The notes below the pieces were generated by a model that was not told the origin of the DNA, made no database searches, and saw only the letters and a program-made list of their open reading frames with translations. A stretch of 64,000 nucleotides of DNA from the NCBI GenBank assembly GCA_019671135.1, contig JAHRHY010000026.1, positions 372,001-436,000 on the forward strand, in the 5' to 3' direction. The first letter of the stretch is position 1; each line of letters starts with the position of its first letter. Of the stretch, positions 1 to 9,825 are shown one piece after another. A program made the position numbers and the translations under genes. The stretch comes from Linnemannia hyalina (Eukaryota > Mortierellomycota > Mortierellomycetes > Mortierellales > Mortierellaceae).

Positions 1-1310
1 TTCAACTCTTTTACTTTCACCTCAGGAGGAGCACAGATTGGGCATGATGGAACTGAACTCAGAGAACAGGAGAGACCACAACGAATTTGCTACAGCTGAG
101 ATGTCAGATGTTGACAAGGTATGATTTGCTTATTGTGTATTCACTGCCTTTGCTGCGCTGCTCTTATTCTGCCGACTCTGTCTTTAAAAAGCGGGCACTG
201 GCCATTAGCATTTTACTTTTAAAAATTCGTATTGGCAATAGGGCTGCTCTACTACAGGGCCGCTTCGCTATGCAGTTGACACGGCATGGGACCCCAGGAC
301 AAGAATACTACGAGGATCAGTGCAGGATCCTGCAATCGCCCAGAAGTTTGAGAGTGTCGCTGAAGACTCGTTTCTCAAAAAATCGTTCGGGGGCACGTCG
401 AATCGATCATCAAGGCTTTGGCCCGTGCAGACCTTGTCAAGGAAGGCTTTCCTTCGACCTGCCCCTTCTCTGTACTTGCACACGTCATCAAGAAGATCTC
501 CAGGACCCAGCAACGAGATTCAAGTCTCTCCCACTGTTCCTTGGCGTCGGCTCTGGCGGGCAGTGCGTGACTGTCTGGCCAAGAACAGCTCTCTGCTTCC
601 AGCTCTTGTCAGCACATCTCAAAATATCGATCACAATATTCTCATCCACCGAGATACCCCGCAAGTATTGCGCTGGGCAGAGTCGAGGAGCAATATGTTT
701 TCTCCACCGAAAAGATGCTCTGCGGGACATTTCAGAGTTCGATGTGATTGGTATTGCCGCCCCATTTCCAGCCTCGTCCGCACTCGCATCAGTAGCTGGA
801 AACCAATTGTCAACAAAGAACAACAACTTAGGGGGATCGGCGCCACTTTCTCGACTCTCAAATTCCTGCCCACCTTCTCCGCCACCTCTCCGAACGCCTG
901 TGCCACTATCAGAATCGTCTACGGTGTCATTGCCAGTCATGTGGTCTGTACCGCGCTCGCAGCTGCCTACATTGTCGATTTCACAATGGCCCTCTCTGCC
1001 GTCCACGGAGAACCAGATCACACCACTCTAGTCATCCGGCGCACGGCCCTCCAGCTTTATGTCGTCTTCGTCGAATGCACAGTTCGTTCCCCCCTTAGCA
1101 TCGTCTTCGCTCCCCTTGGTGTCACCTTCACCGCAACATCGTTGTCTTCCCCTTTACACTAGGCATCTGGCGCCGATGCCTCGACATCATCCTCACAAGA
1201 TCCTCCGTTCGCCATCTTTCGCCAGATCAAGAGACGCATCAAATACGCCCCACGAGACTCAATGGACCATTTGACCGAGACCATCCTGAAGACCTGCTTC
1301 ACAGCAGCAT
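1..1310 (+). pseudogene. Decayed coding-like sequence, unidentified
   Basis: Protein-like stretches switch between frames and run into stops. The most gene-like piece lies at about 360-560, where the frame reads VRGHVESIIKALARADLVKE and continues to a TGA near 560. Longer open frames at 87-1031 and 320-1162 have low-quality composition and no domain I recognise. A short stretch at about 1260-1312 reads MDHLTETILKTCFTAAW and ends at a good donor (GTAAGT). I infer the remains of a multi-exon gene entering from the left edge or lying wholly here. Strand and extent are uncertain. Confidence 0.3.
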
Positions 1311-1426
1311 GGTAAGTTTATGTCGCCATGGTTTCTAGTTTACAACTGTCGTGATAGTTATTCATGTTTTTATTAACAATAATATAACTATTTCTTTTTT
1401 TTGAAAAAAAAAACTCTATGATAAAG

Positions 1427-2716
1427 CGACGAGAAGGTGCAGGAGGAGGTGCGTATGAAAGTTGATTGGATATGGAAAAAGCGTAAAAGGGATGACCTCT
1501 TCGGCGATGTCTTCACCATAGAGAAGAAGACCAAGGTGTCCGGTGAGCTGTCTGTAAAACCCTCCCTTCCTCAGGGCCTCGTTGACAGAGCGACCGAAAT
1601 TGTCAAGACATCAAACCCCAACACCTCAAGCTTTCACAAGCACAACCTGACAACAACGCTCAAAACCTCGTATCGACAAGAGACGTATCAGGAGAGACTC
1701 TCTCTCAAGTTTAACGACGCCTGGGACTCCGCAACCAATATACACACTCCCCGCTCTTCCACCACCACCACCGCCACCACCGCCACCAACATCACCAACA
1801 CCAACTCGGATAGTACCGCTAATGACTCAGGACTTGGTCTTCGCTTATCGGTGAGCAAGGCTGTCTGACCACAGAGGACGAGGAGGAGCTGCCAGAGAAA
1901 GACGAGGAGGAGATCGTAGATCTGTTGGAGCGAGAAGAAGTCAGGTCTACCGAGAGATGAAAGACTGTAACGGTCTCGTTGAAGGATATTATTCGGAAAG
2001 AGTTGGTGGAAAGTGGATCATGACCCCAACAAGCCAGGGTTGAAGGTCTCGGCGGCGGACAAGTTGTCGACATTTTACTGGAGAAACAGGACACTCTCAA
2101 AAACGCGACCGACGAGCTCGCGTGCATTGCAAGGAAGACGTCACTACTAGTAAGGCATTGGTGTTAAGATTGCATGTTAATTATTATGATGTTGTACAGG
2201 CCGCAATCAAATACTAACTGGTTCATAACGATTACTTTTGTTTTGATCACAACAGCTAGCAAGGAATGCATTCACGATGCCTGGATCGAGTCGAGAAACT
2301 AGTTCGAGTCGTACCCGCCAACAGCATCCCCCAGTATTCGACATCCGGACCGACTTCATCCCTTTTCCTTTATCGCTCGCAACGATGCCCCATCGTCTCT
2401 TACCCTCGCCCCCCTCCCGACACATCTAGAGGAGTACATCAACACCACCCCCAGCGGAACCGACCGACAATGGACGTCCGATCTACAACACTTGTTCTCG
2501 TACCATCACCTCGGATTCCTGTACAGCAAGTTCTTCAGCCCGCAAGGAATCAACACAGACTCCGAGACGAAACACCCATTGTGGAGCCAGTTGGCTGCGC
2601 GCATTCAAGCCCCTCCACTTGAGGCACTCAAGGCTACTTGGAGACCAGGGGATGAACATCCAATGGCGGGCCTGTCAGCGGTGTTTTGCGACTACAGTAC
2701 TCCGTTCATGTCGTAA
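1427..2716 (+). pseudogene. Frameshifted multi-exon gene, product unknown
   Basis: A plausible acceptor (ATAAAG) ends at 1426. The frame from 1427 encodes a basic stretch (WIWKKRKRDD, residues about 10-20), then a Ser/Thr-rich tail, and stops near 1868. Coding character continues in the +1 frame from about 1860 (LTTEDEEELPEKDEEEIVDL, acidic), changes frame again near 1940, and later runs from about 2380 to a TAA at 2716 (ending DYSTPFMS) after another shift from a frame containing PVFDIRTDFIPFPLSL. At least three frame changes without good splice sites between them argue for a broken gene. Sequence error or unrecognised introns are the alternative. No family was recognised. Confidence 0.45.
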
Positions 2717-3146
2717 ATTAAGGGGTAGGTCAAACCTATTTGTCTTCCGAACACAGCGAACAGCAATGTTGATTCCAGGATGAAAAAAAAAATGAGAGGC
2801 GTGCAAAGGCAGGGAACGGAAACATTTTATAATGGGCTTATCTGATTCTCCGATCCGTCACGAAGGTACAACAAGAAGCGAAAAACACACGCCGAGGTCG
2901 TTTTTAATGTTGGCCATGTCATCTTGCATTAGAAGCATACTGGCAACTTCGTTAAGTCTCCAGCCCTCTTATTTACGGTGACGATAGTAATGCGCTAAAT
3001 AGTTTGTGGATGAGATGCAGTCACTTTAATTCTCAACATTCCTTTATTCTCTTCTTTCTTTTTCAACACTTTTTACACCCCACCTCAACCACCACACAAA
3101 AACAACCTTCGCTCATCTCAGCTTCATCACCAGAAACACACACAGA
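2717..3146. other. Intergenic region upstream of first UBL-RING gene
   Basis: No gene seen. The last 100 bp are CT/CA-rich, as before other start codons here, and probably form the promoter and leader of the gene at 3147. Confidence 0.5.
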
Positions 3147-4328
3147 ATGTCAGATACAAAAGGTTGCCAAGCACTTCTCGACGAGGCTGCTGCCCATAAC
3201 GTATCCGGTCACGCCACCACCTCCCAGAACGCACTCGAGGACTCGACCGCCAAGAATAAACGCCGGGTCATGTCCAGATTGGATGTTCTCCTCGCCCACG
3301 AACACGGCATGACTGTCACCATCCCTTGCAAGGAGAGCGACACAATTGAAACTGTTCTCAAGTGGATCCGGAACAAGCTAGGCATCAACCTGGACGACTT
3401 GTACCAAGACGATCTCTACGTGGACGGACGCCTCATTCGGTCCAAGGACCAGACGATTGGCGACTCCCGGATCTTTGGCCACGTGCTTACCTACCACCAC
3501 CACATCAAGAACCCGTCCGTAATCTACATCAGGATGCCTTCGGGCAAGGTCCTCGAGGTCATCTGTGGGTTGGACATGCAGGCGGAGGATTTCAAGTACG
3601 CCATCGAGGAAAGGACAGGCTCCTCGCATGATAGTGTGCGTCTGGTATACAAAGGCGAGCAGCTCGGGGGCAAGATCACGTTGGCTGAGTATGGCATCCA
3701 TTTGGGATCCACCATCGTTCTTTTGTTCAGGCAAGGAGGTCGACAGTTCGCCGATAACCGCATCACTTTCAACACCATTCTCGATGCCCCTGGAGCTCAC
3801 CCTGGTGAGCTGACCCCGACATGGGGTCCATTTGACTGCAAGGGCATCTACGTCGAATATCGTTGCCCCTGTTCGCCAGAAAAGGTCCATGTATATCCAG
3901 GCTCGGACCTCTTTGAGCTTTCCAAGTTCTCTTCGTATTGTGGGCAGTGCAACCAGCGTGACAGTGCGACATTTGTGGGTGTCGGATTCGTCGAGTGCCA
4001 GTACCGGTTCTTTGGGATAAGGAACACAGGAGAGCAGGTCTCATGGGGGTGGAAGAGTACCGAGGGAAACCGGTATGCGCGCCTGGACCGGGGAGAGATG
4101 TTGACAGGTTGGAGAAGGTTAATCTTTGAGTCAGCAAAGATGCACGAGGTTGACAACTGTTCGATCTGCTTAGTTGAACTTAGTACGGCATACGAAAGGT
4201 TCAGCGACAGGGTCGAAGAGTGTGGTCAATGTGGTCATTGTTTTCATGCGGGCTGTCTCCAAAAGTACATTGCTGGTGTTTGTCCCGAGTGTGATCTCAA
4301 CAGACATCTTGTTGAAGGCTATTTTTAG
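3147..4328 (+). CDS. Double ubiquitin-like domain RING-H2 protein (copy 1)
   Basis: This single-exon 393-residue protein is a likely E3 ubiquitin ligase. It has an N-terminal extension of about 40 residues that is absent in its paralogues. Next come a beta-grasp ubiquitin-like domain (about 44-118, with DDLYVDGRLI), a second ubiquitin-like domain (about 124-200, ending LLFRQGG), a cysteine-rich module (CPC, CGQC and ECQYRFFG, about 230-315) and a C-terminal RING-H2 finger (about 338-385: CSIC, CGHCFHAGC, CPEC). The order matches the genes at 5524, 7591 and 17669. It is the most diverged member: its second domain keeps a Gly-Gly but not the ubiquitin tail. Ligase activity is inferred from the RING ligands; substrates are unknown. 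Confidence 0.85.
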   Translation: MSDTKGCQALLDEAAAHNVSGHATTSQNALEDSTAKNKRRVMSRLDVLLAHEHGMTVTIPCKESDTIETVLKWIRNKLGINLDDLYQDDLYVDGRLIRSKDQTIGDSRIFGHVLTYHHHIKNPSVIYIRMPSGKVLEVICGLDMQAEDFKYAIEERTGSSHDSVRLVYKGEQLGGKITLAEYGIHLGSTIVLLFRQGGRQFADNRITFNTILDAPGAHPGELTPTWGPFDCKGIYVEYRCPCSPEKVHVYPGSDLFELSKFSSYCGQCNQRDSATFVGVGFVECQYRFFGIRNTGEQVSWGWKSTEGNRYARLDRGEMLTGWRRLIFESAKMHEVDNCSICLVELSTAYERFSDRVEECGQCGHCFHAGCLQKYIAGVCPECDLNRHLVEGYF

Positions 4329-5523
4329 GACCTCTGCGGTGCATGAGTACCTTATACTTCTGCGAATAAAAGCATTTTCTGCTTCGAGAGTATCAACTGA
4401 ATGCACCTTCGATGCTAATCGCTGTCGTTGTCGTCGGTCGGTCAGTCGCCCTTTCAATTTTTGCGTTCAAAATGACCTCAAAGATAAGCTGGCGGTTCTG
4501 CGTATCGAAAAAGGCGAGACTGAAATCCTTCAACGTCCTAAAGCCCGAAAAGTCAGTTTGGCCTGAAAGGGGTCAAGGCGACCCTGACTCATTGTACACT
4601 TCGCATGGCCATGTCAAGTACAGTTTTGTATTTATTGTAAGTTAGCAAGAGAAGTGGAAGGAGCAAGAAGAGAGACAATGAAAAAAAGAAAAGTAAAACT
4701 CTATGTGGATGAGAGGAAAATACGTCACTTTGGTTCCTATCCAAACGGTCCTCAACTGCTTGAATTGGAGCAAAGTGCTGGCAAACACGATTTACGATCG
4801 TACCATTGCTCATGGTCCCTGCCAAAGAGTGCTCAGTCGGTTAGAGAAACAATGTTGACGTTCAATTACGAGAGGTTAATAATAATCAATGTCCACAATA
4901 GTCAATTAGAGAATAGTAATGGCCTGTGCCTGAACTTTGTTACTCGTGTTCCTGAGCGAGTCCTAACCTGATCGTCATCAGCAAAAAAAATCTCGTGGGT
5001 CGGTATATGCGAGGAACGTATCCATTGGGCCACGGTGTTAAAAGAAAAGTAGGGAAAGGGTATGAGAAGCACCATTCGTTTATTGTTCCTTACTTTTTCC
5101 TGCCGGGGTGTTCCTTACTTTTTTAGATGTGCGGAGTGCCTGTTTCTTCTGTGTGCATGTTCGGCCACGCGTTGTTATTTTCGTTCTTGGATATGTGTAT
5201 CATGCCTCGTAACCACCGCGAAACATCGCCAACTATTACAAAAGCTTATATTTTCTCATTCTCTCCACTCACATGAGCACTGCAGCTCTTCTTTCCTCTG
5301 CTGAACGTGGACGAAGTTTGATTACAGTTTGGATGCTACGCGTCTGCATGCAAAGCCTTTATTTTCCTTCTTGAATGGATATTATTCCTGGCAGGTGCAC
5401 ATAAAACGCAGGCCGTTTTTATTCTTCCTCTTTTTCTTTCTCGTCCTTCCTGTCTTCTCTCGTTCTCTCCACAACAACTCCTTCACTCACATGCCCAACT
5501 TTACCCCACGCCCACCCTCAAAT
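4329..5523. other. Intergenic region between UBL-RING copies 1 and 2
   Basis: About 1.2 kb with no convincing gene. Open frames at 4174-4566 and 4654-4971 lack domains or homology to the array. The last 130 bp are strongly pyrimidine-rich (TTTCTCGTCCTTCC) and probably are the leader of copy 2. Confidence 0.5.
4365..4370 (+). terminator. Candidate polyadenylation signal AATAAA
   Basis: AATAAA lies 37 bp past the stop of the UBL-RING gene ending at 4328. The position is plausible, but a hexamer match alone is weak evidence. Confidence 0.35.
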
Positions 5524-6618
5524 ATGTCCACCACATTAAACATCATCAACGCCAACAGCGACCCTGACGGGGCCATTATCGTCCCCTACATATACAACGA
5601 ACCCATCTCCGCCCTCCTCAAGCGCATCCAGGCTACCTTTTTCTCCAACGGCTCCATGTCTAACACCCGTGACGACCTCTACCTCAATGGTAAACGTCTC
5701 AAAGATCGAACAAAAACATTAGCCCACTACCGCATCTTTGGTCGCACCCTCACCTACCACGTTATATCTGCGCGACCCAACGGCCGATGCCCATTCTCGA
5801 TCCAAGTCATCACCCCCACCGGAAAAATCATTCCTCTGATCTGCCACCCCCACACGTTCGTGGAGGATGTGAAGGATATGATCCATGAGAAAGAACGTAT
5901 CGCTGATGACCAGCAGACGATCACTTATGCCGGTATGCAACTCGAAGACTCACGTATGCTACAATTCTACGGCATCTCTGCAGGGTCGACCCTTCATGTG
6001 GCCTTGCCTCGCCCCTGTACTGTGACACTCCCCGGGATCCTGTACTTGGATAACAAGGTTGGAACTCACATGGGCGTGCGCAAGATTCGATTCTCGCAGA
6101 ACGCTTCTCGCGGCCGCGTTCCCAACATTGGCACCAATATCGAGTGCGAATGCAAGTGTACTCCTGGTCCCATCGTCATCGTCCAGAAAGGCCGCGGAAC
6201 CCTCGAGATCGCCAAAGCCACGCTCACCTGCCCGAACTGCGGCAAGTCCGACAAGATCGTCCCCGTGGCCTTCGGGTTCCTGAAGTGCAAGTACCGCTAC
6301 CATGGGATCCAAGCCTCGGATGGTGCGCAGTTCACGTCAGACTGGGAAGAAGTCCATGCCGATGATCGTTACCACTTGGTGAGCGCCGATATCAAGAGAG
6401 CGGGTTGGAGTTGTCTGGTGGTTGAGTCCGCTGGATTGCACCAGTATGCTCCCTGCACAATCTGTTTGGAGCCTCTCCGGCAGTGTGAGACCTTGGTGTG
6501 TGGGCATCAGTTCCACTCGGTTTGCGCTAAGAAATGGAAGGGGTTCTGTCCCAATTGTCAGAACAACAAGCATTTGGTCTTCACGCCACTGCCAAGATCA
6601 GGAAGTGGATATTTTTGA
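5524..6618 (+). CDS. Double ubiquitin-like domain RING-H2 protein (copy 2)
   Basis: 364 residues in one exon. The start at 5524 (MSTTLNIINANSDPD) aligns with the paralogues' MPNTLNII and MATTLDIV; an in-frame ATG 33 bp upstream (MPNFTPRPP) is less likely. Domains are ubiquitin-like 1 (about 1-80, DDLYLNGKRLKD), ubiquitin-like 2 (about 86-165, ITPTGKIIPLICH and DDQQTITYAGMQLED), a cysteine-rich module (ECECKC, CPNC, KCKYRYHG) and RING-H2 (CTIC, CGHQFHSVC, CPNC). The second ubiquitin-like domain has lost the Arg-Gly-Gly tail, so it should act as a fixed domain and not as conjugable ubiquitin. A probable E3 ligase. Frequent ATC/GTC/AAG codons and a CT-rich leader suggest decent expression. Confidence 0.85.
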   Translation: MSTTLNIINANSDPDGAIIVPYIYNEPISALLKRIQATFFSNGSMSNTRDDLYLNGKRLKDRTKTLAHYRIFGRTLTYHVISARPNGRCPFSIQVITPTGKIIPLICHPHTFVEDVKDMIHEKERIADDQQTITYAGMQLEDSRMLQFYGISAGSTLHVALPRPCTVTLPGILYLDNKVGTHMGVRKIRFSQNASRGRVPNIGTNIECECKCTPGPIVIVQKGRGTLEIAKATLTCPNCGKSDKIVPVAFGFLKCKYRYHGIQASDGAQFTSDWEEVHADDRYHLVSADIKRAGWSCLVVESAGLHQYAPCTICLEPLRQCETLVCGHQFHSVCAKKWKGFCPNCQNNKHLVFTPLPRSGSGYF

Positions 6619-7590
6619 AGAATAAGCCTTATGTGAAATAAGCACTAAATTTGATCTGAATTACAAAGCACACTTTTATTGTTCTGTTCTGCTATTGGGT
6701 TTGTCGTTGTCGAGATGTGATGTGGGTGTATGAATAAGGACCCTGTTCTAATTCTTGGTGCTTATAATAAAAGTGGAAAAAAAGTGTGTCAAGAAAGACA
6801 TGGCAGAGCGGTATCATTAGAAGGAAGGACGGAATGGGAAAGCTGGTCGTTGGGGGGGGGAATGAAACGAGAAGAAAGAAATGGGTCGTGCGATGATGAA
6901 AAGATAGTAACACCTCGGCGTGAACGGTTGTAGCCAATAAAAAAAATGGACAATTAGATAGGGTTCAGGGCTAATTATCTGTGCGCTGTTCCTGAATCTC
7001 CTTCCCTGATGCGCCACCAAAAGTTGTGTTTGTAACGCCTGAGATGTAAACGAAATAAATAAAAAAATAAAGATAAGGGACAGTAGGCAAGGATAACTTG
7101 TAACTATTGTCCTTTGCTTTTCCCAGCTTGTTGGTTCTTACTTTTTCAAACAGGTTGTTCCTTACTTTGTTCTTGTTGGTTGATTCTTGCTTCCGAAGGC
7201 TATGGCACTGTACTTTTTGTGGTGCAATCTCTGCCGCATGTTTAATTGTTCACTTTTGAAGTGTGTGTACCACATCTCCCACACAGCAAGACGTCCACGA
7301 AATAGACCAGCGTCATTCATTCTTTCATTCACACGGATGTGTTGTCATCTGTAGATCCTTTTTGTGCTGAGCATGCGCCAATATGATCTTGCAGGTCTGA
7401 GCTAAACCTCCTTATTCAAAGCCTTCATTATTTTTCTTGCGTTGGCACCATTGCCGCGAGGCACAAAAAATTGCCCAATATTTTCATATTTTTCTTCTCA
7501 CTTTCTCCCCATCCATTCTTCTCTCTTTATCATATCGCGCCGCCAACACTCATTCACAACTCCACTTCTCATACCAACCTGCTATCAACC
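6619..7590. other. Intergenic region between UBL-RING copies 2 and 3
   Basis: No gene seen. It includes a G9 run at about 6850 and AT-rich tracts near 7050. The final 100 bp are pyrimidine-rich, as expected for the leader of copy 3. Confidence 0.5.
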
Positions 7591-8673
7591 ATGCCCAACA
7601 CATTGAATATCATCGTCGCCTTTGGCGGCCCCGACAGGACCATCAGAGTCGCCTTCAACAGAAACGAGCCCATCTCAATCCTTCTGAACCGTATTCAGGA
7701 TGCCCAGCCCAATGACGGGATCCCCAACATCCGTCACGACCTTTTCATTAACGGCGTCCATATCAAGGACACCACAAAGTCCTTGGCTCACTACCGCGTC
7801 CTTGGTCGCACTTTGACCTTCCGCGACGTCAAAGCTTCTCCTCCGAATCAGAACACGTTCTCCGTCAAGGTCATGACCCCTACTGGCACCCTTATTTCTT
7901 TGACTTGTACTGCCAGTATGCTTGTCCAGGATGTCAAAGATATGATCCAGGCGCAGGAGAGGATCTCCGTTGACAAGCAGACGCTCCTTCATGGTGTCAG
8001 ACAGATCGAGGACTTTCGTGATCTGAAATTCTATGGCATTACTGAGCCTTCGTCCCTGCAACTGCTCATGCCTCTCCCCGCGAACCACCCGGGCATTTTA
8101 TTCACAGATGGCCCAGATGGATCTTTTGGGCCCCGCAAGATCCAGTTCTCTCCATATGCCCCTCGAGGACGTGTCGCCACCCCCGGCCTGAATGTCGAAT
8201 GTCAGTGCACGTGTACCACCACCCACAACATCATTGTCCAGAAGGGTCTCAGAACCTTCGAAGTCGATAACCCCAGACTCACCTGCCCCAACTGTAACCA
8301 AACCGACAAGATCACTCCGATTGCTTTTGGCTTCTTTAAATGTCAATACCGCCTCCATGGGATCCTCCGAATTGGTGGCAGGCAAAATACTACAGCGTGG
8401 GCAGAGACCACAGCCGACGACTGTTACGTCCTCATGCTCACCGCCCACGAAAACATTGCGTGTTTTCGTCAGTTGGTCATCGAAACCACTTGTGTGGGCC
8501 AGTTTGATGCCTGCACTGCTTGTCTGCACCCACTTAATTTGTCGGAAACTTTGCCTTGTGGACATCGATTCCATCTTGGCTGCAAGAAGCAATGGGAGGG
8601 TGTCTGCCCTAACTGCCGATATAACGTGGTCTTGTGGAGCGATGCTGCTCCTTTGATGCATCCTAGAGTTTAA
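7591..8673 (+). CDS. Double ubiquitin-like domain RING-H2 protein (copy 3)
   Basis: 360 residues, one exon; the start (MPNTLNIIVAFGGPD) was chosen by alignment with copies 2 and 5. The architecture is the same: ubiquitin-like 1 (HDLFINGVHIKD), ubiquitin-like 2 (MTPTGTLISLTC and DKQTLLHGVRQIED), a cysteine-rich module (ECQCTC, CPNC, KCQYRLHG) and RING-H2 (CTAC, CGHRFHLGC, CPNC). The second domain ends LQLLMPLPANHPG with no Gly-Gly. A probable E3 ligase. Its closeness to copy 2 in order, spacing and sequence indicates tandem duplication followed by divergence. Confidence 0.85.
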   Translation: MPNTLNIIVAFGGPDRTIRVAFNRNEPISILLNRIQDAQPNDGIPNIRHDLFINGVHIKDTTKSLAHYRVLGRTLTFRDVKASPPNQNTFSVKVMTPTGTLISLTCTASMLVQDVKDMIQAQERISVDKQTLLHGVRQIEDFRDLKFYGITEPSSLQLLMPLPANHPGILFTDGPDGSFGPRKIQFSPYAPRGRVATPGLNVECQCTCTTTHNIIVQKGLRTFEVDNPRLTCPNCNQTDKITPIAFGFFKCQYRLHGILRIGGRQNTTAWAETTADDCYVLMLTAHENIACFRQLVIETTCVGQFDACTACLHPLNLSETLPCGHRFHLGCKKQWEGVCPNCRYNVVLWSDAAPLMHPRV

Positions 8674-8970
8674 GTGAGAGGCGACACTCTTTGTCGAGCA
8701 GGTGGTGGCCGGAAGTGGGTAGAAAAGAAAGTTTTTTTTTTCTTTGTGTGTCTTTAGTTGGCTTGTTAGAAGCCACTGAATTAAATTCTTTGTTCGTTTC
8801 AATTCTCAATTTATTTATTCTTTTTTTTGCTGCTAAGTCGCACGGTTGTATGGTGAGCAGTGTACAATAATAAAAACGTGTAAGACGTGAGAGGAATGAA
8901 AGGAAGTGAGAGAAAGAGCAAGAGAGCTTCTCGTGAAAAGGACTCAAACTCGTCAAACTCAATAAAGTGC

Positions 8971-9175
8971 TCCAATCAATTGATCAACCAAACCGCGATT
9001 TCGACGTTTTTTTTGAAATGCTCATTCATCAATGTTCTGAGCAACCCCCAGATTCCTGTCTTTCATTCTCTTGATTCGTAACCTCATTCATCACCGCTTT
9101 TCTTTTTTTGCATGAACCGACATCGGATCCTCGCCGGAATTGAAATGCTTGATCTTGGTTGATCAATTAATTGGA
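8971..9175. repeat. Nested ~205 bp MITE-like unit, left arm
   Basis: The unit begins TCCAATCAATTGATCAACCA and ends TTGGTTGATCAATTAATTGG, 21 bp terminal inverted repeats with one mismatch. It lies inside the left arm of the larger palindrome. The size and lack of coding capacity fit a MITE; no target-site duplication is clear. Confidence 0.5.
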
Positions 9176-9613
9176 TCGCATGTAGTGGCGAATGATTTCC
9201 ATGTAAAAATTTACATGGGTTTAGCACGGAGCAAACTGTTTTTTTGAATACTACTATGTCACTGCACTTTCTACAGGCAAACTGAAAGCAGTTCCATAAC
9301 AAGGACATGGTATGTGATCTAAAATTCTTTGATGTGCGAAGCCAGCTATTCTCAAGAGAGTGTAATATCATGACAAACTGTGAAATCGTGCTAGATCCAT
9401 GTAACAAAACATACTTTAACGATACCTTCTGTAAATGATATAAACCCTTTGTGCATAACCTATTTTCTAGATCACATACCATGTCCTTGTTATGGAGCTG
9501 CTTTCAGTTTGCCTGTAGAAAGTGCAGTGACATAGTAGTATTCAAAAAAACAGTTTGCTCCGTGCTAAACCCATGTAAATTTTTACATGGAAATCATTCG
9601 CCACCACATGCGA

Positions 9614-9818
9614 TCCAATTAATTGATCAACCAAGATCAAGCATTTCAATTCCGGCGAGGATCCGATGTCGGTTCATGCAAAAAAAGAAAAGCGGTGATG
9701 AATGAGGTTACGAATCAAGAGAATGAAAGACAGGAATCTGGGGGTTGCTCAGAACATTGATGAATGAGCATTTCAAAAAAAACGTCGAAATCGCGGTTTG
9801 GTTGATCAATTGATTGGA
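9614..9818. repeat. Nested ~205 bp MITE-like unit, right arm (inverted)
   Basis: This is the inverted counterpart of the unit at 8971-9175 in the right arm of the palindrome, with the same 21 bp ends. Confidence 0.5.
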
Positions 9819-9825
9819 GCACTTT

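Larger units (their letters stand above)
8964..9825. repeat. 862 bp fold-back element with ~358 bp inverted arms
   Basis: 8964-9321 and 9468-9825 are reverse complements with about two mismatches seen (A/G in GCATGTRGTGGCG and C/T in GCAGYTCC), around a 147 bp spacer (9322-9467). No transposase is encoded; open frames inside the arms are mirror images of each other. No clear target-site duplication was found. It is compatible with a fold-back/MITE-like transposon or a recent inverted duplication. Transcribed, it would form a long hairpin. Confidence 0.9.

Noticed and set aside
3147..8673. Reading the UBL-RING genes as a viral or bacterial acquisition
   Set aside because: Leaders, codon use and copy structure match the surrounding fungal genes, and ubiquitin-RING proteins are eukaryotic.
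9084..9705. Two similar open frames on opposite strands inside the fold-back element
   Set aside because: They are mirror images produced by the inverted arms, have no domain, and differ only where the arms differ.
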